DNA of 64,000 nucleotides from Mucilaginibacter sp. OK098 (GTDB lineage Bacteria > Bacteroidota > Bacteroidia > Sphingobacteriales > Sphingobacteriaceae): contig NZ_FRCM01000001.1 of the NCBI RefSeq assembly GCF_900142915.1, positions 186,001 through 250,000 on the forward strand, written 5' to 3'. The notes under the pieces were generated by a model. It did not search any database, had not been told where the DNA came from, and worked only from the letters and a program-made list of their open reading frames with translations. The translations under genes and the position numbers were made by a program. Below are positions 8,073-16,930 of this stretch, one piece after another; the first letter of the stretch is position 1; each line of letters opens with the position of its first letter.

Positions 8073-8225
8073 TTAATATAGCACTCTTATTTTACAGGCA
8101 TCAAATAAATTACCAGGTAATTTTTGCACAGCTGTACCTGATCCTTTATCATTCATAAAAGCCCTCATTATTAAACCTTGTATAATTGTAAAAGCTATCC
8201 TGGTATAGTGGCCATTCATCGGCAT
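8073..8225 (-). CDS. Possible small ORF, 50 aa, between acetyltransferase and oxidoreductase genes
   Basis: ATG at 8223-8225, TAA at 8073-8075, ending 7 bases before the quinone oxidoreductase start. The product (begins MPMNGHYTRIAFTIIQGLIM, ends FDACKIRVLY) matches nothing that I recognise. Its fit into the operon gap is the only support. Confidence 0.25.
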   Translation of the reverse strand: MPMNGHYTRIAFTIIQGLIMRAFMNDKGSGTAVQKLPGNLFDACKIRVLY

Positions 8226-8297
8226 TTGACGTAGTGGTTGTATGCACTGTTTTAAACAGCCATGATAAACTAAACCAATTCCTGATCCTTTTCCAAA

Positions 8298-9116
8298 TCA
8301 TGCCTGTTCTTCTTTTACCTCTATCCTTAGCTGGTGTGTATTAAAAACGTTTGAATAGGGGGCAACGCTTTTGGTTAAAAATACACTGCCCCCAATAATG
8401 CTGTCATGACCTATAACAGTCCGTCCGCCAAGAATGGTACTGCGGGCGTATATGATCACATTGTCCTCCACAGTAGGATGTCTTTTAATATCTGAAAGAA
8501 CTTTGCTCACTTGCGATGCCCCTAAGGTTACGCCTTGATAAATACACACATTTTTACCAATAATACTTGTTGCGCCAATAACAATACCGGTACCGTGATC
8601 GATAAAAAAAGGTACGCCAATTTGTGCATTGGGATGAATATCAACCCCCGTTTTACCGTGCGCATGTTCGCTAAGGATGCGGGGCAAAATGGGTACTGAT
8701 AATTGCGACAAGCGGTTAGCAATTCGATAAACTGCAGTTGCATAAAAGCCCGGGTATGAAACTATTACTTCATGAATACTGATGGCAGCCGGATCTTCTT
8801 CATAAATTTTGGTTGCATCAAGTCTTAAGTTCTGGTATATTTCTTCCAGCGAGGCATAAAACTTGTAGATAACTTCATCTATATTTATGTTGGATGGATC
8901 AAGATAGCTCAGCAAAATATTCTCCAGGTCAATCTGGTTCTTTTTAAGCTGACCTTCATAAATAGACTGCTTATTTAAACGGTTGTTTGGAAACAGGAAT
9001 TCAAAAAGGTCAGATAGCCAGTCAACAGCCTGCCTGAAGGAAGGGGTTGCTTCCCATTCGGCTTTGTGAACCTGGTAAAGGTTCTCTATAAACGAATTTA
9101 TCTGGTTGGTTTCCAT
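8298..9116 (-). CDS. epsC: Serine O-acetyltransferase (EpsC/CysE type)
   Basis: 272 residues. The N-terminal ~140 residues are helical, as in plant and EpsC-type serine acetyltransferases. A left-handed beta-helix follows with hexapeptide repeats: GKTGVDIHPNAQIGVPFFID, then HGTGIVIGATSIIGKNVCIY. His174 in FIDHGTG is the predicted general base, and the upstream HPNA fits the CysE pattern. It makes O-acetylserine, the carbon acceptor for sulfide in cysteine synthesis. Its start abuts the stop of the encapsulated desulfurase (9116/9117), so the two are translationally linked. Serine acetyltransferase next to desulfurase and shell is a known arrangement for family 2A encapsulins. Confidence 0.93.
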   Translation of the reverse strand: METNQINSFIENLYQVHKAEWEATPSFRQAVDWLSDLFEFLFPNNRLNKQSIYEGQLKKNQIDLENILLSYLDPSNINIDEVIYKFYASLEEIYQNLRLDATKIYEEDPAAISIHEVIVSYPGFYATAVYRIANRLSQLSVPILPRILSEHAHGKTGVDIHPNAQIGVPFFIDHGTGIVIGATSIIGKNVCIYQGVTLGASQVSKVLSDIKRHPTVEDNVIIYARSTILGGRTVIGHDSIIGGSVFLTKSVAPYSNVFNTHQLRIEVKEEQA

Positions 9117-10922
9117 TTATCTTTTCAGGCGATGAAGTGTATCAATCAATAAATCTACCTCGGCGCAGGTATTATAAAATGCCAGCGATGGCCTTACCGT
9201 ACTTTCCAGTCCGAAACGGCGAAGGATGGGTTGTGCACAATGATGGCCTGATCTTACAGCAATTCCCTGTTTATTTAATTCAGCGCCAACTTCTTCTGTT
9301 TTATAGCCATCAAGTACAAATGAGAGCACGCTTGCTTTATCGGGGGCTGTACCTATTAACCGCAATCCCGACACTTCTTTCAAAAGCTCCGTAGCGTATA
9401 CAAGCAGGTAATGCTCATATTGTGAAATGGCCTGCATCCCTAAGCGGGTTACATAATCAATGGCGGCGCCTAAGCCAACGGCATCGGCAATATTCCCTGT
9501 TCCGGCTTCAAACCTGCCTGGTGCATTATGATATTTTGTTTCCTCAAAGGTTACATCCAGTATCATATTACCGCCTCCTTGCCAGGGCTGGGTTTCGTTT
9601 AGCAGGTCTTCCTTACCATAAAGTGCACCAATACCTGTTGGCGCAAACACTTTGTGGCCTGAAAAAACAAACCAATCCGCATCAAGCGCCTGTACATCAA
9701 CAGGCATATGCGAAACAGACTGTGCACCGTCAACCAATACTTTTGCGCCGGCTAAATGACCAAGCTTAACAATTTGGGCGGCAGGGGTAACCGTACCCAA
9801 TGCATTTGATACCTGGGTAAAGGCAACCAGTTTGGTTTTAGGGCCAAGTAATTTGATATACTCATCTATTATAAGCTGCCCGTCGTCATCAACCGGGATC
9901 ACTTTGATTTTGAGATTTTTCTTAGCGGCCAGCTGCTGCCAGGGAACAATGTTGGCGTGATGCTCCAGGTGACTGACAATAATTTCGTCGCCTGCCTGCA
10001 AATTTTGCTCGCCCCAGCTTTTGGCAACCAGGTTAATGGCCTCGGTGGCACCCCTTACAAAAATGATTTCGTTTGTTGATGCTGCATTCAAAAATTGTTG
10101 CACCTTTTTACGGGCGCCTTCATAAGCATCCGTTGCCCGTGCTGCCAGCTCATGTGCCGCACGGTGAATGTTCGAATTCTCATGCTCATAAAAATAGCTG
10201 ATCCGGTCTATCACCTGTTTGGGCTTTTGCGTGGTGGCTGCATTATCCAGCCAAACCAAAGGTTTTCCGTTTACCGTTTCGCCCAGGATTGGAAAATCGC
10301 GCCTGATGATATTTACATCAAATGGAGCTGTAATAATTCCGCTCGCTCCTTTAGGTCTCTCTGCTGAAAATGCCGCCGGAACCTTTTTTAGAAAATAATA
10401 AGAAGGTTCAGGAACCTGTGCATAGGGTTTAAACGGAATTTGCGGTACATGCGGAAAAGCGGTGATTTGATTTAATACCGCCTGTAAATCTTTTTCAAAC
10501 GATTGCTCCTGCTGATAAGGCAGCTGCTTAAAATTATCTGCAAACAGTTCAGTGCCTGAAAGGCTGAAGCCTGTTAAATTTTCTTTAGAAGATGGCTTTG
10601 CGGTATTCAATGCCGGGTCGTCAAAGCTGGTTTGCGGATCTTTTAAGTCGATCACGTTTCCCTGCGTAATTGCAGAAGGAGAAGCGCCAACTCCAGATAC
10701 CGGACTTGACTGCGGATGACCACCTGACAAGTTTATCGGCAGGCCACTAGCTCCCGGTACAGCGTCCCACTGCTCAATTGATGGATGATAATCGGTGTAC
10801 GGTGCAGGCGAAGCAGCCGGATTTACCGGGGCTTCCCCGGGAGCAGCCTTAAAAAACTGGTTGGCCAGCTTTTCAAGTTCCCCTATGTCTAACAAGCTTT
10901 CGGGCTTAGTATTTGTACTCAT
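9117..10922 (-). CDS. Family 2A encapsulin cargo: SufS-like cysteine desulfurase with disordered N-terminus
   Basis: 601 residues. Residues 1-200 are rich in Pro, Gly, Ser and Ala and look disordered, with a few conserved-looking islands (ESLLDIGELEKLANQFF near the start; ENLTGFSLSGTELFADNFKQ around 114-133). In family 2A systems this extension loads the enzyme into the shell. From about 203 it is a type II desulfurase: VWLDNAATTQKPKQVI, HRAAHELAARAT, PLP lysine 424 in FSGHKVFAPTG, and catalytic Cys562 in RSGHHCAQP. It converts cysteine to alanine and enzyme-bound persulfide, and homologous compartments accumulate elemental sulfur. The start overlaps the shell gene by 17 bases, indicating coupled translation. 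Confidence 0.95.
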   Translation of the reverse strand: MSTNTKPESLLDIGELEKLANQFFKAAPGEAPVNPAASPAPYTDYHPSIEQWDAVPGASGLPINLSGGHPQSSPVSGVGASPSAITQGNVIDLKDPQTSFDDPALNTAKPSSKENLTGFSLSGTELFADNFKQLPYQQEQSFEKDLQAVLNQITAFPHVPQIPFKPYAQVPEPSYYFLKKVPAAFSAERPKGASGIITAPFDVNIIRRDFPILGETVNGKPLVWLDNAATTQKPKQVIDRISYFYEHENSNIHRAAHELAARATDAYEGARKKVQQFLNAASTNEIIFVRGATEAINLVAKSWGEQNLQAGDEIIVSHLEHHANIVPWQQLAAKKNLKIKVIPVDDDGQLIIDEYIKLLGPKTKLVAFTQVSNALGTVTPAAQIVKLGHLAGAKVLVDGAQSVSHMPVDVQALDADWFVFSGHKVFAPTGIGALYGKEDLLNETQPWQGGGNMILDVTFEETKYHNAPGRFEAGTGNIADAVGLGAAIDYVTRLGMQAISQYEHYLLVYATELLKEVSGLRLIGTAPDKASVLSFVLDGYKTEEVGAELNKQGIAVRSGHHCAQPILRRFGLESTVRPSLAFYNTCAEVDLLIDTLHRLKR

Positions 10923-11826
10923 AATAATTACCTAAATCCACATCTTCTAAAACTGCAATTGCATCATCAACTAAAACAGCCAGTGAGCAGTATAGCGATA
11001 CGAGGTAGGAGGCAATAGCCTTGTTATTGATCCCCATAAAGCGTACTGACAGGCCTGGTGATTGCTCGCCCGGTAAGCCCGGCTGAAACAGCCCTACAAC
11101 TCCCTGACGGCTTTCGCCCGTTCTCAGCAAAATGATTTTTGATTTATTATTTTCTATAGGTAGTTTATCCGAAGGAATAAGCGGAATTCCCCGCCACGTT
11201 ATAAACTGCGACCCAAACAACGATACAGTTGGCGGCGGAACACCCCTGCGGGTACATTCGCGGCCAAAGGCAGCAATTGCTAAAGGGTGCAGCAGGAAAA
11301 AACCCGGTTCTTTCCAAACTTTTGTGATTAGCTCATCCAGGTCATCCGGAGTTGGGGGGCCGAGTCTTGTTTTTATCTTTTGACCGGCTGCAACGCTATG
11401 CAGCAAACCGTATTCCTCATTATTGATCAGCTCGCTTTCCTGCCGCTCTTTAACAATTTCAATAGTTAAGCGCAACTGCTCGCTGATCTGGTTATAAGGC
11501 TTACTGTAAAGATCAGATACGCGGGTGTGCACGTCAAGCACTGTGTTAACAGCGCTCAGGTTATACTCGCGCGGATCTTCTACATAGTCAACAAAGGTGG
11601 AAGGCAGCTCACGCTCGTCCCTTGAAGAGCAGTCAACCTCTACGTTTTCTGCATCTTTAACTTTATTCAGCCTGTAAACACCCGATTCAACCGGTACCCA
11701 GTTTAGCAGTTGGGGGAGCCAGCGCGGTGTAATACGTGATAATTGAGGGACCGTACGCGTAGCGATGGCCAATTGCCTGGCGGCTGCGTCGCCTAGGGCT
11801 GTCTGTTTTGTTTTTGGATCTGCCAT
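10906..11826 (-). CDS. Family 2A encapsulin shell protein (SrpI-like)
   Basis: 306 residues. The HK97-fold family 2A shell pattern is recognisable: an extended N-arm (TALGDAAARQLAIATRTVPQ), the E-loop and P-domain region (LLHSVAAGQKIKTRLGPPTP, RRGVPPPTVSLFGSQFITWR), and an A-domain/C-terminal part with RTGESRQGVVGLFQPGLPGE. No cyclic-nucleotide-binding domain is present, so it is family 2A rather than 2B. Homologues self-assemble into small icosahedral shells around a cysteine desulfurase and are induced by sulfur starvation. It is the first gene of the operon and overlaps the cargo gene by 17 bases. The upstream region carries the YYATAGnnnTTATATA motif shared with two other promoters in the cluster. 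Confidence 0.95.
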   Translation of the reverse strand: MADPKTKQTALGDAAARQLAIATRTVPQLSRITPRWLPQLLNWVPVESGVYRLNKVKDAENVEVDCSSRDERELPSTFVDYVEDPREYNLSAVNTVLDVHTRVSDLYSKPYNQISEQLRLTIEIVKERQESELINNEEYGLLHSVAAGQKIKTRLGPPTPDDLDELITKVWKEPGFFLLHPLAIAAFGRECTRRGVPPPTVSLFGSQFITWRGIPLIPSDKLPIENNKSKIILLRTGESRQGVVGLFQPGLPGEQSPGLSVRFMGINNKAIASYLVSLYCSLAVLVDDAIAVLEDVDLGNYYEYKY

Positions 11827-11859
11827 TTTTGATGATCGGGAATTATGAATGTTTAATAG

Positions 11860-11892
11860 TTTTTACAATAATATATAATTCCTATAGAATTA
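11860..11892 (-). promoter_or_regulatory. Encapsulin operon promoter with TAATTC-TATAG-GAATTA operator
   Basis: On the minus strand, TAATTCTATAGGAATTATAT (about plus 11873-11892) holds a perfect 6-bp inverted repeat (TAATTC / GAATTA). It is followed by TATTATTG, close to the Bacteroidota -7 consensus TAnnTTTG. Aligned on CTATAG it has the same spacing to the -7 element as the palindrome at 7041-7072. It lies ~45-65 bases upstream of the shell start. Confidence 0.55.
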
Positions 11893-11947
11893 CTATACTA
11901 TTTTTAAATTTTCTTATAAATACCAACTAAACAGCATAATTAATCCA

Positions 11948-12376
11948 TCAATTTGGCAAGGCAAGCGGCTCAACTAGTACATCCCAATGGGCAATTAGCA
12001 GCTCAAAACGGTGCTGCTCTGCTTTTTGATAACTTTCCAGGTCGGGGAATAATTGTTTTTTAAATGGATCTACAATGCTGTAATCCAATGCCAGGTGTTC
12101 ATCTTTAAAGGTTATGGTTACCTTAAAATCCCACCGGCTGTCTTCACTGCTGTGAATCACCGGGCTTTCAGCTTTAATGCTGATGATATCACCTTTTTCC
12201 TGAAGCTTTTTTAAAAGAGGGTAGTGGTTCTTTTTCCATAGTGAGATAAACTCATCGGCATAACCCCATTTAACCTTATAGTAACTTTCAATTGTAAGCG
12301 GTTTTGAGGTTGATTGGGCAAAAAGGATACTGCTAACAAGAAGGTTAACAAATAAAAAGAGTATTAATTTTTTCAT
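11948..12376 (-). CDS. Small exported protein of unknown function
   Basis: 142 residues with a clear signal peptide (MKKLILFLFVNLLVSSILFA, then QS). The mature part (IESYYKVKWGYADEFISLWK, and later a central WDFKVTITFKDEH strand) resembles ferredoxin-like/dimeric barrel proteins in composition, but I do not recognise a family. It ends 121 bases upstream of the encapsulin shell start on the same strand. That intervening region has its own promoter motif, so operon membership is unlikely. Confidence 0.7.
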   Translation of the reverse strand: MKKLILFLFVNLLVSSILFAQSTSKPLTIESYYKVKWGYADEFISLWKKNHYPLLKKLQEKGDIISIKAESPVIHSSEDSRWDFKVTITFKDEHLALDYSIVDPFKKQLFPDLESYQKAEQHRFELLIAHWDVLVEPLALPN

Positions 12377-12713
12377 GTTGTTTTAAATTTAAAGTCACCT
12401 GGAATGTAACCGCTGCAAAAAGAAACACTAAAATAGTTAAAGGTTTTCAGACCGCGGAATTGGAGGCGCTTATTATCGCATTGCTTACCCTAGTCGCTTT
12501 TTTCATCAACACAGCGGTAAAATCTGGCGTTTTGATATTCTCAAGGACGGCATCCCGGAAAAAAATGAAGTTCAAAAGCCAGTCGGATGACAATCGAACA
12601 TTTAATACCTGGTTTGACAGCCTTAAAATGGGCAAGCATCATTTAAGACCCAATATTTTGTTTGATATTTTTTGTTATTTAAGTTTGCTCTGAACAAAAA
12701 ATATACCATGGTT
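12377..12713. other. Intergenic region, no supported gene
   Basis: 337 bases between divergent genes. Short ORFs exist on both strands (for example 12460-12693 plus and 12447-12635 minus), but neither has family-like features. The plus strand has coding-like segments that could be a gene relic. Confidence 0.4.
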
Positions 12714-13100
12714 ATGTTTACTATCGAACAGATAAATGATGTACACGAAAAGTTGGGTACAATGAAGGACTTTTTAAGCTATATAACAGCGCTTAAGTTG
12801 CTGGGTGTTGAAAAGTACGACTCGTATTTGACTGACGGGCATTCTCAATACTTCGGAGCAGGGGGATACCGTATTGAATCAGAGCCTGTTCATGAAAAAT
12901 TGCTCATTGCGGACAATGGTGACAAAGAAAGCTTTCTCCGGCATCTCTCTTTACACGAAGAAAGAAAAACTAATTATATGACAATGTCCCGCGGCCTGGC
13001 GGAAAGCGGCATAGAAAAGTGGACGGTAGATACTAATGCCGTAACCATCTCTTACTATGACAAAAAGGGGAATCGGCTGTTGGCAGAATCAATTGTTTAA
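12714..13100 (+). CDS. DUF1398 family protein
   Basis: 128 residues starting MFTIEQINDVHEKLGTMKDF, the usual beginning of DUF1398 proteins. An in-frame ATG six bases upstream and one at 12672 (ORF start) would add 2 or 14 residues of non-conserved sequence. Other conserved parts are ALKLLGVEKYDSYLTDGHSQ and WTVDTNAVTISYYDKKGN. The family is cytoplasmic and uncharacterised, and some members are annotated as phage envelope proteins without support. It appears to be monocistronic. Confidence 0.8.
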   Translation: MFTIEQINDVHEKLGTMKDFLSYITALKLLGVEKYDSYLTDGHSQYFGAGGYRIESEPVHEKLLIADNGDKESFLRHLSLHEERKTNYMTMSRGLAESGIEKWTVDTNAVTISYYDKKGNRLLAESIV

Positions 13101-13299
13101 AATTCAGGTAAATATAATATCGGCACCGTAAGAGTTCGGACCTCTTTGGCAACGTAACTGATTCTGAGTTTTGCAATTTTGGACTGTTGGCAAATGGTGT
13201 TAAAGATTATTATTTCGGTTTCTTTAGAATTGGCCGTTCAGGATTAAACTTTCATTGAATGAAAATAGATTGCGTAAATTATTAATATTAGCTTTTAGC

Positions 13300-14733
13300 C
13301 TATAAATTATGAATATATGACAGCATTAAACCTACTGAAAAATGTGAAGCATTGGTGTTTATTGGATTACCAGCTAAAACATTGCTCTCGTTTGGGTTAT
13401 CAAAGTTGATATACTGCGGATATTTATTAGTAGTACCGTATGATAGTAACAACCCGGTACGGAAGTTGAATTTCCGTTTCTTGATGTTGGCACCTACCTG
13501 GCAATGATAAATATTATAATAGGCTGTATTGGAGGTATAACCGTTATCATCTTTATACAAACCATTATTGGCATAATTAAAGTCGGTATGTAATGATAAA
13601 AAGCCGGTTACATCAGGCTGTAGTAAATAACTTACCCCTATCCCAAAATTCAACACGGATTTCCGTACATCCTTAAATTTAAGCGACGAGGAAGAAAAGT
13701 TATCTAAAGGTAGATCTCCCCTTATAAAGTTTTGGTCACGCGGCGTTATCAAGTTATATTCATTCACTTTGTTAAAATACTCGGCAGCAAAATAAATTTG
13801 TCCGTCTTTTAAATCATAGGCATAGCCAAAACCTATGCTCAGGGGCATTTTATAGGTAGCCTTAAGCTTTATCTGCCTGGAATTGGCTAAAAGGTTAAGT
13901 GTATCGCTGCCAAGCCTTAAATTATTGACTACATTATCGCTCAGTATGCTTGCGCTACCAGCTACGTGCAACAGCGGCGAGGATATAGTGAGCCCCAGGT
14001 GGCTCCTATCGTCGTCATATGACAAACCCGCCTTAAACCTTATCCCTGCATGAAAGTAAGATGCCAGGTATGACTCTTCTACATTGGTAATTGGTGGCAG
14101 GCCTGAATTACTGCTGTTATTAAACAAAGCCCTTGAGCTGAAATCAGAATTGAAGCTTTGCTTACGCAGCTGCCCCTCTGCCGAGATACCTACTGCAAAA
14201 TGGTCTGATGCTTTAAATCCACCGCTGATAATGCCAGAGGTTTCATTTATACTATTAAGCCTTTTATATTGCCCAAGGAAAGATTCATTACCCGGACTAT
14301 AGGAGTCATCAAGCACATTGAACCTGGCATCGCGCTGCTGTGTGGCCTGGTAGCTCATTACCGGATTGTGGGTAAGTGCATAACCAACTGTAAAGGGATG
14401 TTTGCCTTTTAATGATATAGTTGCAGATATCATTTGCGGAATGATACTAGCCGTTGTTGATTTAAGATCAAGCCCGGTGCCGGCCCCGTTCTTTATTTTG
14501 ATATTACCGTACTGGTAAACCGATCCGCTAATTGATGCCGTACTTTTATTACTGTAAGCCAGCAAGGCCGGGTTAAGGAACATCACCCCGCTATCGCGGT
14601 TAAAAGCGATCACTGCTCCTGGAGTTAAGAAACCGCCAGGGTTATAGCTTGATGACCAATAGTTTGCATCTTGTGCTTTTACGCCTTGCAGGAGTAACAC
14701 AAGAAATAAAAAAGTGATAATAATTTTTAGCAT
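13300..14733 (-). CDS. OmpP1/FadL-like outer membrane beta-barrel protein
   Basis: 477 residues. The signal peptide (MLKIIITFLFLVLLLQGVKA) is followed by a segment rich in aromatic and beta-strand-forming residues with FNRDSGVMFLNPALLAYSNK, the N-terminal pattern of the OmpP1/FadL/TodX transporters. Many alternating amphipathic strands (AVGISAEGQLRKQSF, YFAAEYFNKVNEYN) run to a C-terminus ending in HFSVGLMLSYIHNL, as expected for BAM recognition. It probably passes hydrophobic compounds across the outer membrane. It is divergent from the secreted PI-PLC-domain gene 120 bases away; a shared role in lipid handling is possible but inferred. Confidence 0.75.
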   Translation of the reverse strand: MLKIIITFLFLVLLLQGVKAQDANYWSSSYNPGGFLTPGAVIAFNRDSGVMFLNPALLAYSNKSTASISGSVYQYGNIKIKNGAGTGLDLKSTTASIIPQMISATISLKGKHPFTVGYALTHNPVMSYQATQQRDARFNVLDDSYSPGNESFLGQYKRLNSINETSGIISGGFKASDHFAVGISAEGQLRKQSFNSDFSSRALFNNSSNSGLPPITNVEESYLASYFHAGIRFKAGLSYDDDRSHLGLTISSPLLHVAGSASILSDNVVNNLRLGSDTLNLLANSRQIKLKATYKMPLSIGFGYAYDLKDGQIYFAAEYFNKVNEYNLITPRDQNFIRGDLPLDNFSSSSLKFKDVRKSVLNFGIGVSYLLQPDVTGFLSLHTDFNYANNGLYKDDNGYTSNTAYYNIYHCQVGANIKKRKFNFRTGLLLSYGTTNKYPQYINFDNPNESNVLAGNPINTNASHFSVGLMLSYIHNL

Positions 14734-14852
14734 AGGTTAGTTTTTTAACATAAAAATATTATAAATTCACGATAAAGAAAAAATATTATCCAACAATTTA
14801 TAATATTAGGGGCTATTTAATATGTCTTACTGCCTATCTAAACCTGTTTTTT

Positions 14853-16841
14853 ATGAAGCTTTTAATTATTAGTGCAACACTCATTTTATTTCTGATTTTA
14901 TCAGGATCAAAAGAACTGCGGGCTCAAAGCCTGAGCTTTAGTCAGCCTGTTGATTTTTTACCGGCCGCCCGTACCGATAAGGCTATTGATATTACTAATT
15001 TTAAAGGTGGCTATTTTGTTACCTGGAAAGATGCCGGTGCTACCGGAAATATTCACGTGTGCTATTTGGGCAAACAGTACGATACCAGGTTTTCACAAAA
15101 TGAAACAACGGCAGGTACAGAAAAAAGTGCTTTCGCACCGGTTTTAAGGGTAGTCAATAGTCATATATATGCCTTATGGCTGGGTATTGATGGTTCATTA
15201 AAATACATCATTAATAACAGCGATACCACCTTTAATACCCAGACCATAAATACTGTTGGCTTTGAAAACTCTCCTAAGCTAAAATCTGGCGTTACGGCAA
15301 CAACCATTAACGGCCGCCTAATGATAGCATCACATGCTGATAATAAAAATGAAATGGTGGTAGCCGTAATTGATGCTGATAACAATGGCCTGCTTAAACC
15401 TGCCGTTCTGCAAACTATTCCGAATAAAAAAAGTGATGTATACCCCTTTATAGTTACCCTATCCAATAACACGGTTAGGATCTGCTATAAAGATTATAAT
15501 GACCAGGGTATTTATTATACTGATCTTAATACCGATACCAAAATATGGACAAATCAACTCCCTGTTTACAAGTCAAAATCAAAGGTCTCGCCGGCTGTGT
15601 ACCATGCATTTAATACTAACCGCCTTTTTTATATATGGAAAGGAAGTAAAAAAGACAACCGCATTTATTATACTACTGATGATGAGCAAAACAGACCAGC
15701 TGATGAACATATTTTACCCGACTATTTTAAAACGGCCTATCCGGTGTCTATTTGTAATGTGGATACCAAAAAGTTTATCATGGCTTTTACAGGCGAGGAT
15801 CAAAAGCTTTACTTAAGCTATTTTACCAACTATAACCCTGCCCGTTGGATGGAGGATACGTTATTTCCGGCTAAAGGAAGTTTGACGCTAAAAGATATCG
15901 TGATCCCCGGATCGCACGATGCAGGTATGTCGATATTAAACGGCACAGGTGGCACACAGGGTAGTTCCATCAATCCCTGCAATACGCTTACACAAACACA
16001 AAACATTGGCAAACAGCTTAATGCCGGCATCAGGATGTTCGATCTGCGGGTTGGCTCTTTTAAAAACGGCATTTACACAAAACACAGCTCATCAGACTGT
16101 ATGGCCGATGCCGTTGGCGGTGGATATGGTGAACGTTTTAAGGATATCCTCGATTCTGTTAAAGCATTTTTAGACCGTAATAAAAAAGAATTCATCATTT
16201 TAACATTCAGCCATTTTTGCCCAAAAGAGGCATCAGCTAAAAATGTAGCCGATTCAATTTTTCGTGCGCTTGGTAAAGAATATATTTACAATAATCAGTC
16301 AAAAAGTATTGACCGTATCAAACTTAACGAACTGGCAGGTAAGGTAATAGTGACCTTTGAGCAATATGCCAATCCCGACAAGCTCATCGATTCCAACTCA
16401 ATGGCCGATAAAGGAAAAACATTCCTCAATATCCGAAGAGCTTATGCAGCCACCAATCAGATCAATAAATTATTGAATGCAGAAGAGTCGTTTTTTACAT
16501 CAATGCAAAGCGGCGTAAACAAAAATGACCTGATACGGCTCGACTGGCAACTTACCCAAAGCAGTGATGAAGCCGGCTTGGTATGTAACGATTTTCAGGA
16601 TGAAAAGGTGAGTCCTATAATTAACGGAATGATGCTGCTTACTAATGTGATCAAAAAAAACCAAAGCATAACAGACCTTGCCATGTCTGGCAATAAGTAC
16701 CTGCCCGCAAAAGTTAATGAATGGATAAATACAGGTGTCATCAACAAAAACAACAAACCCAATATTTTATATATTGATGTTGCCGGCGCATGGGTAACTG
16801 ATTATTGTATTGAGCTGAACCGGATACCTGTTTATAATTAG
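14853..16841 (+). CDS. Secreted protein with C-terminal PI-PLC X-like domain
   Basis: 662 residues. The signal peptide covers about 1-25. Residues ~30-330 form a repetitive beta domain, perhaps a sialidase- or lectin-like propeller (GGYFVTWKDAGATGNIHVCY, FYIWKGSKKDNRIYYTTDDE). From ~340 comes a phosphatidylinositol-specific phospholipase C fold: LKDIVIPGSHDAGMS with first catalytic His near 353, then NAGIRMFDLRVGSF and a second His near 410 (YTKHSSSD). Bacterial enzymes of this type cleave PI or GPI anchors without calcium. Secretion and the extra binding domain suggest action on external lipids or glycoconjugates. The domain order is seen directly; the substrate is inferred. Confidence 0.82.
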   Translation: MKLLIISATLILFLILSGSKELRAQSLSFSQPVDFLPAARTDKAIDITNFKGGYFVTWKDAGATGNIHVCYLGKQYDTRFSQNETTAGTEKSAFAPVLRVVNSHIYALWLGIDGSLKYIINNSDTTFNTQTINTVGFENSPKLKSGVTATTINGRLMIASHADNKNEMVVAVIDADNNGLLKPAVLQTIPNKKSDVYPFIVTLSNNTVRICYKDYNDQGIYYTDLNTDTKIWTNQLPVYKSKSKVSPAVYHAFNTNRLFYIWKGSKKDNRIYYTTDDEQNRPADEHILPDYFKTAYPVSICNVDTKKFIMAFTGEDQKLYLSYFTNYNPARWMEDTLFPAKGSLTLKDIVIPGSHDAGMSILNGTGGTQGSSINPCNTLTQTQNIGKQLNAGIRMFDLRVGSFKNGIYTKHSSSDCMADAVGGGYGERFKDILDSVKAFLDRNKKEFIILTFSHFCPKEASAKNVADSIFRALGKEYIYNNQSKSIDRIKLNELAGKVIVTFEQYANPDKLIDSNSMADKGKTFLNIRRAYAATNQINKLLNAEESFFTSMQSGVNKNDLIRLDWQLTQSSDEAGLVCNDFQDEKVSPIINGMMLLTNVIKKNQSITDLAMSGNKYLPAKVNEWINTGVINKNNKPNILYIDVAGAWVTDYCIELNRIPVYN

Positions 16842-16930
16842 ACCTGCTCAAGTTTATTATTTCTTTGTAATGGAGTATTATAAAAAACATATATTGAATT
16901 ATTATCTTAGTAATACATTAAACTTAACTT

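Noticed and set aside
9422..9769. 115-residue plus-strand ORF inside the desulfurase cargo gene
   Set aside because: Shadow of the real gene on the other strand; the cargo protein has full family motifs.
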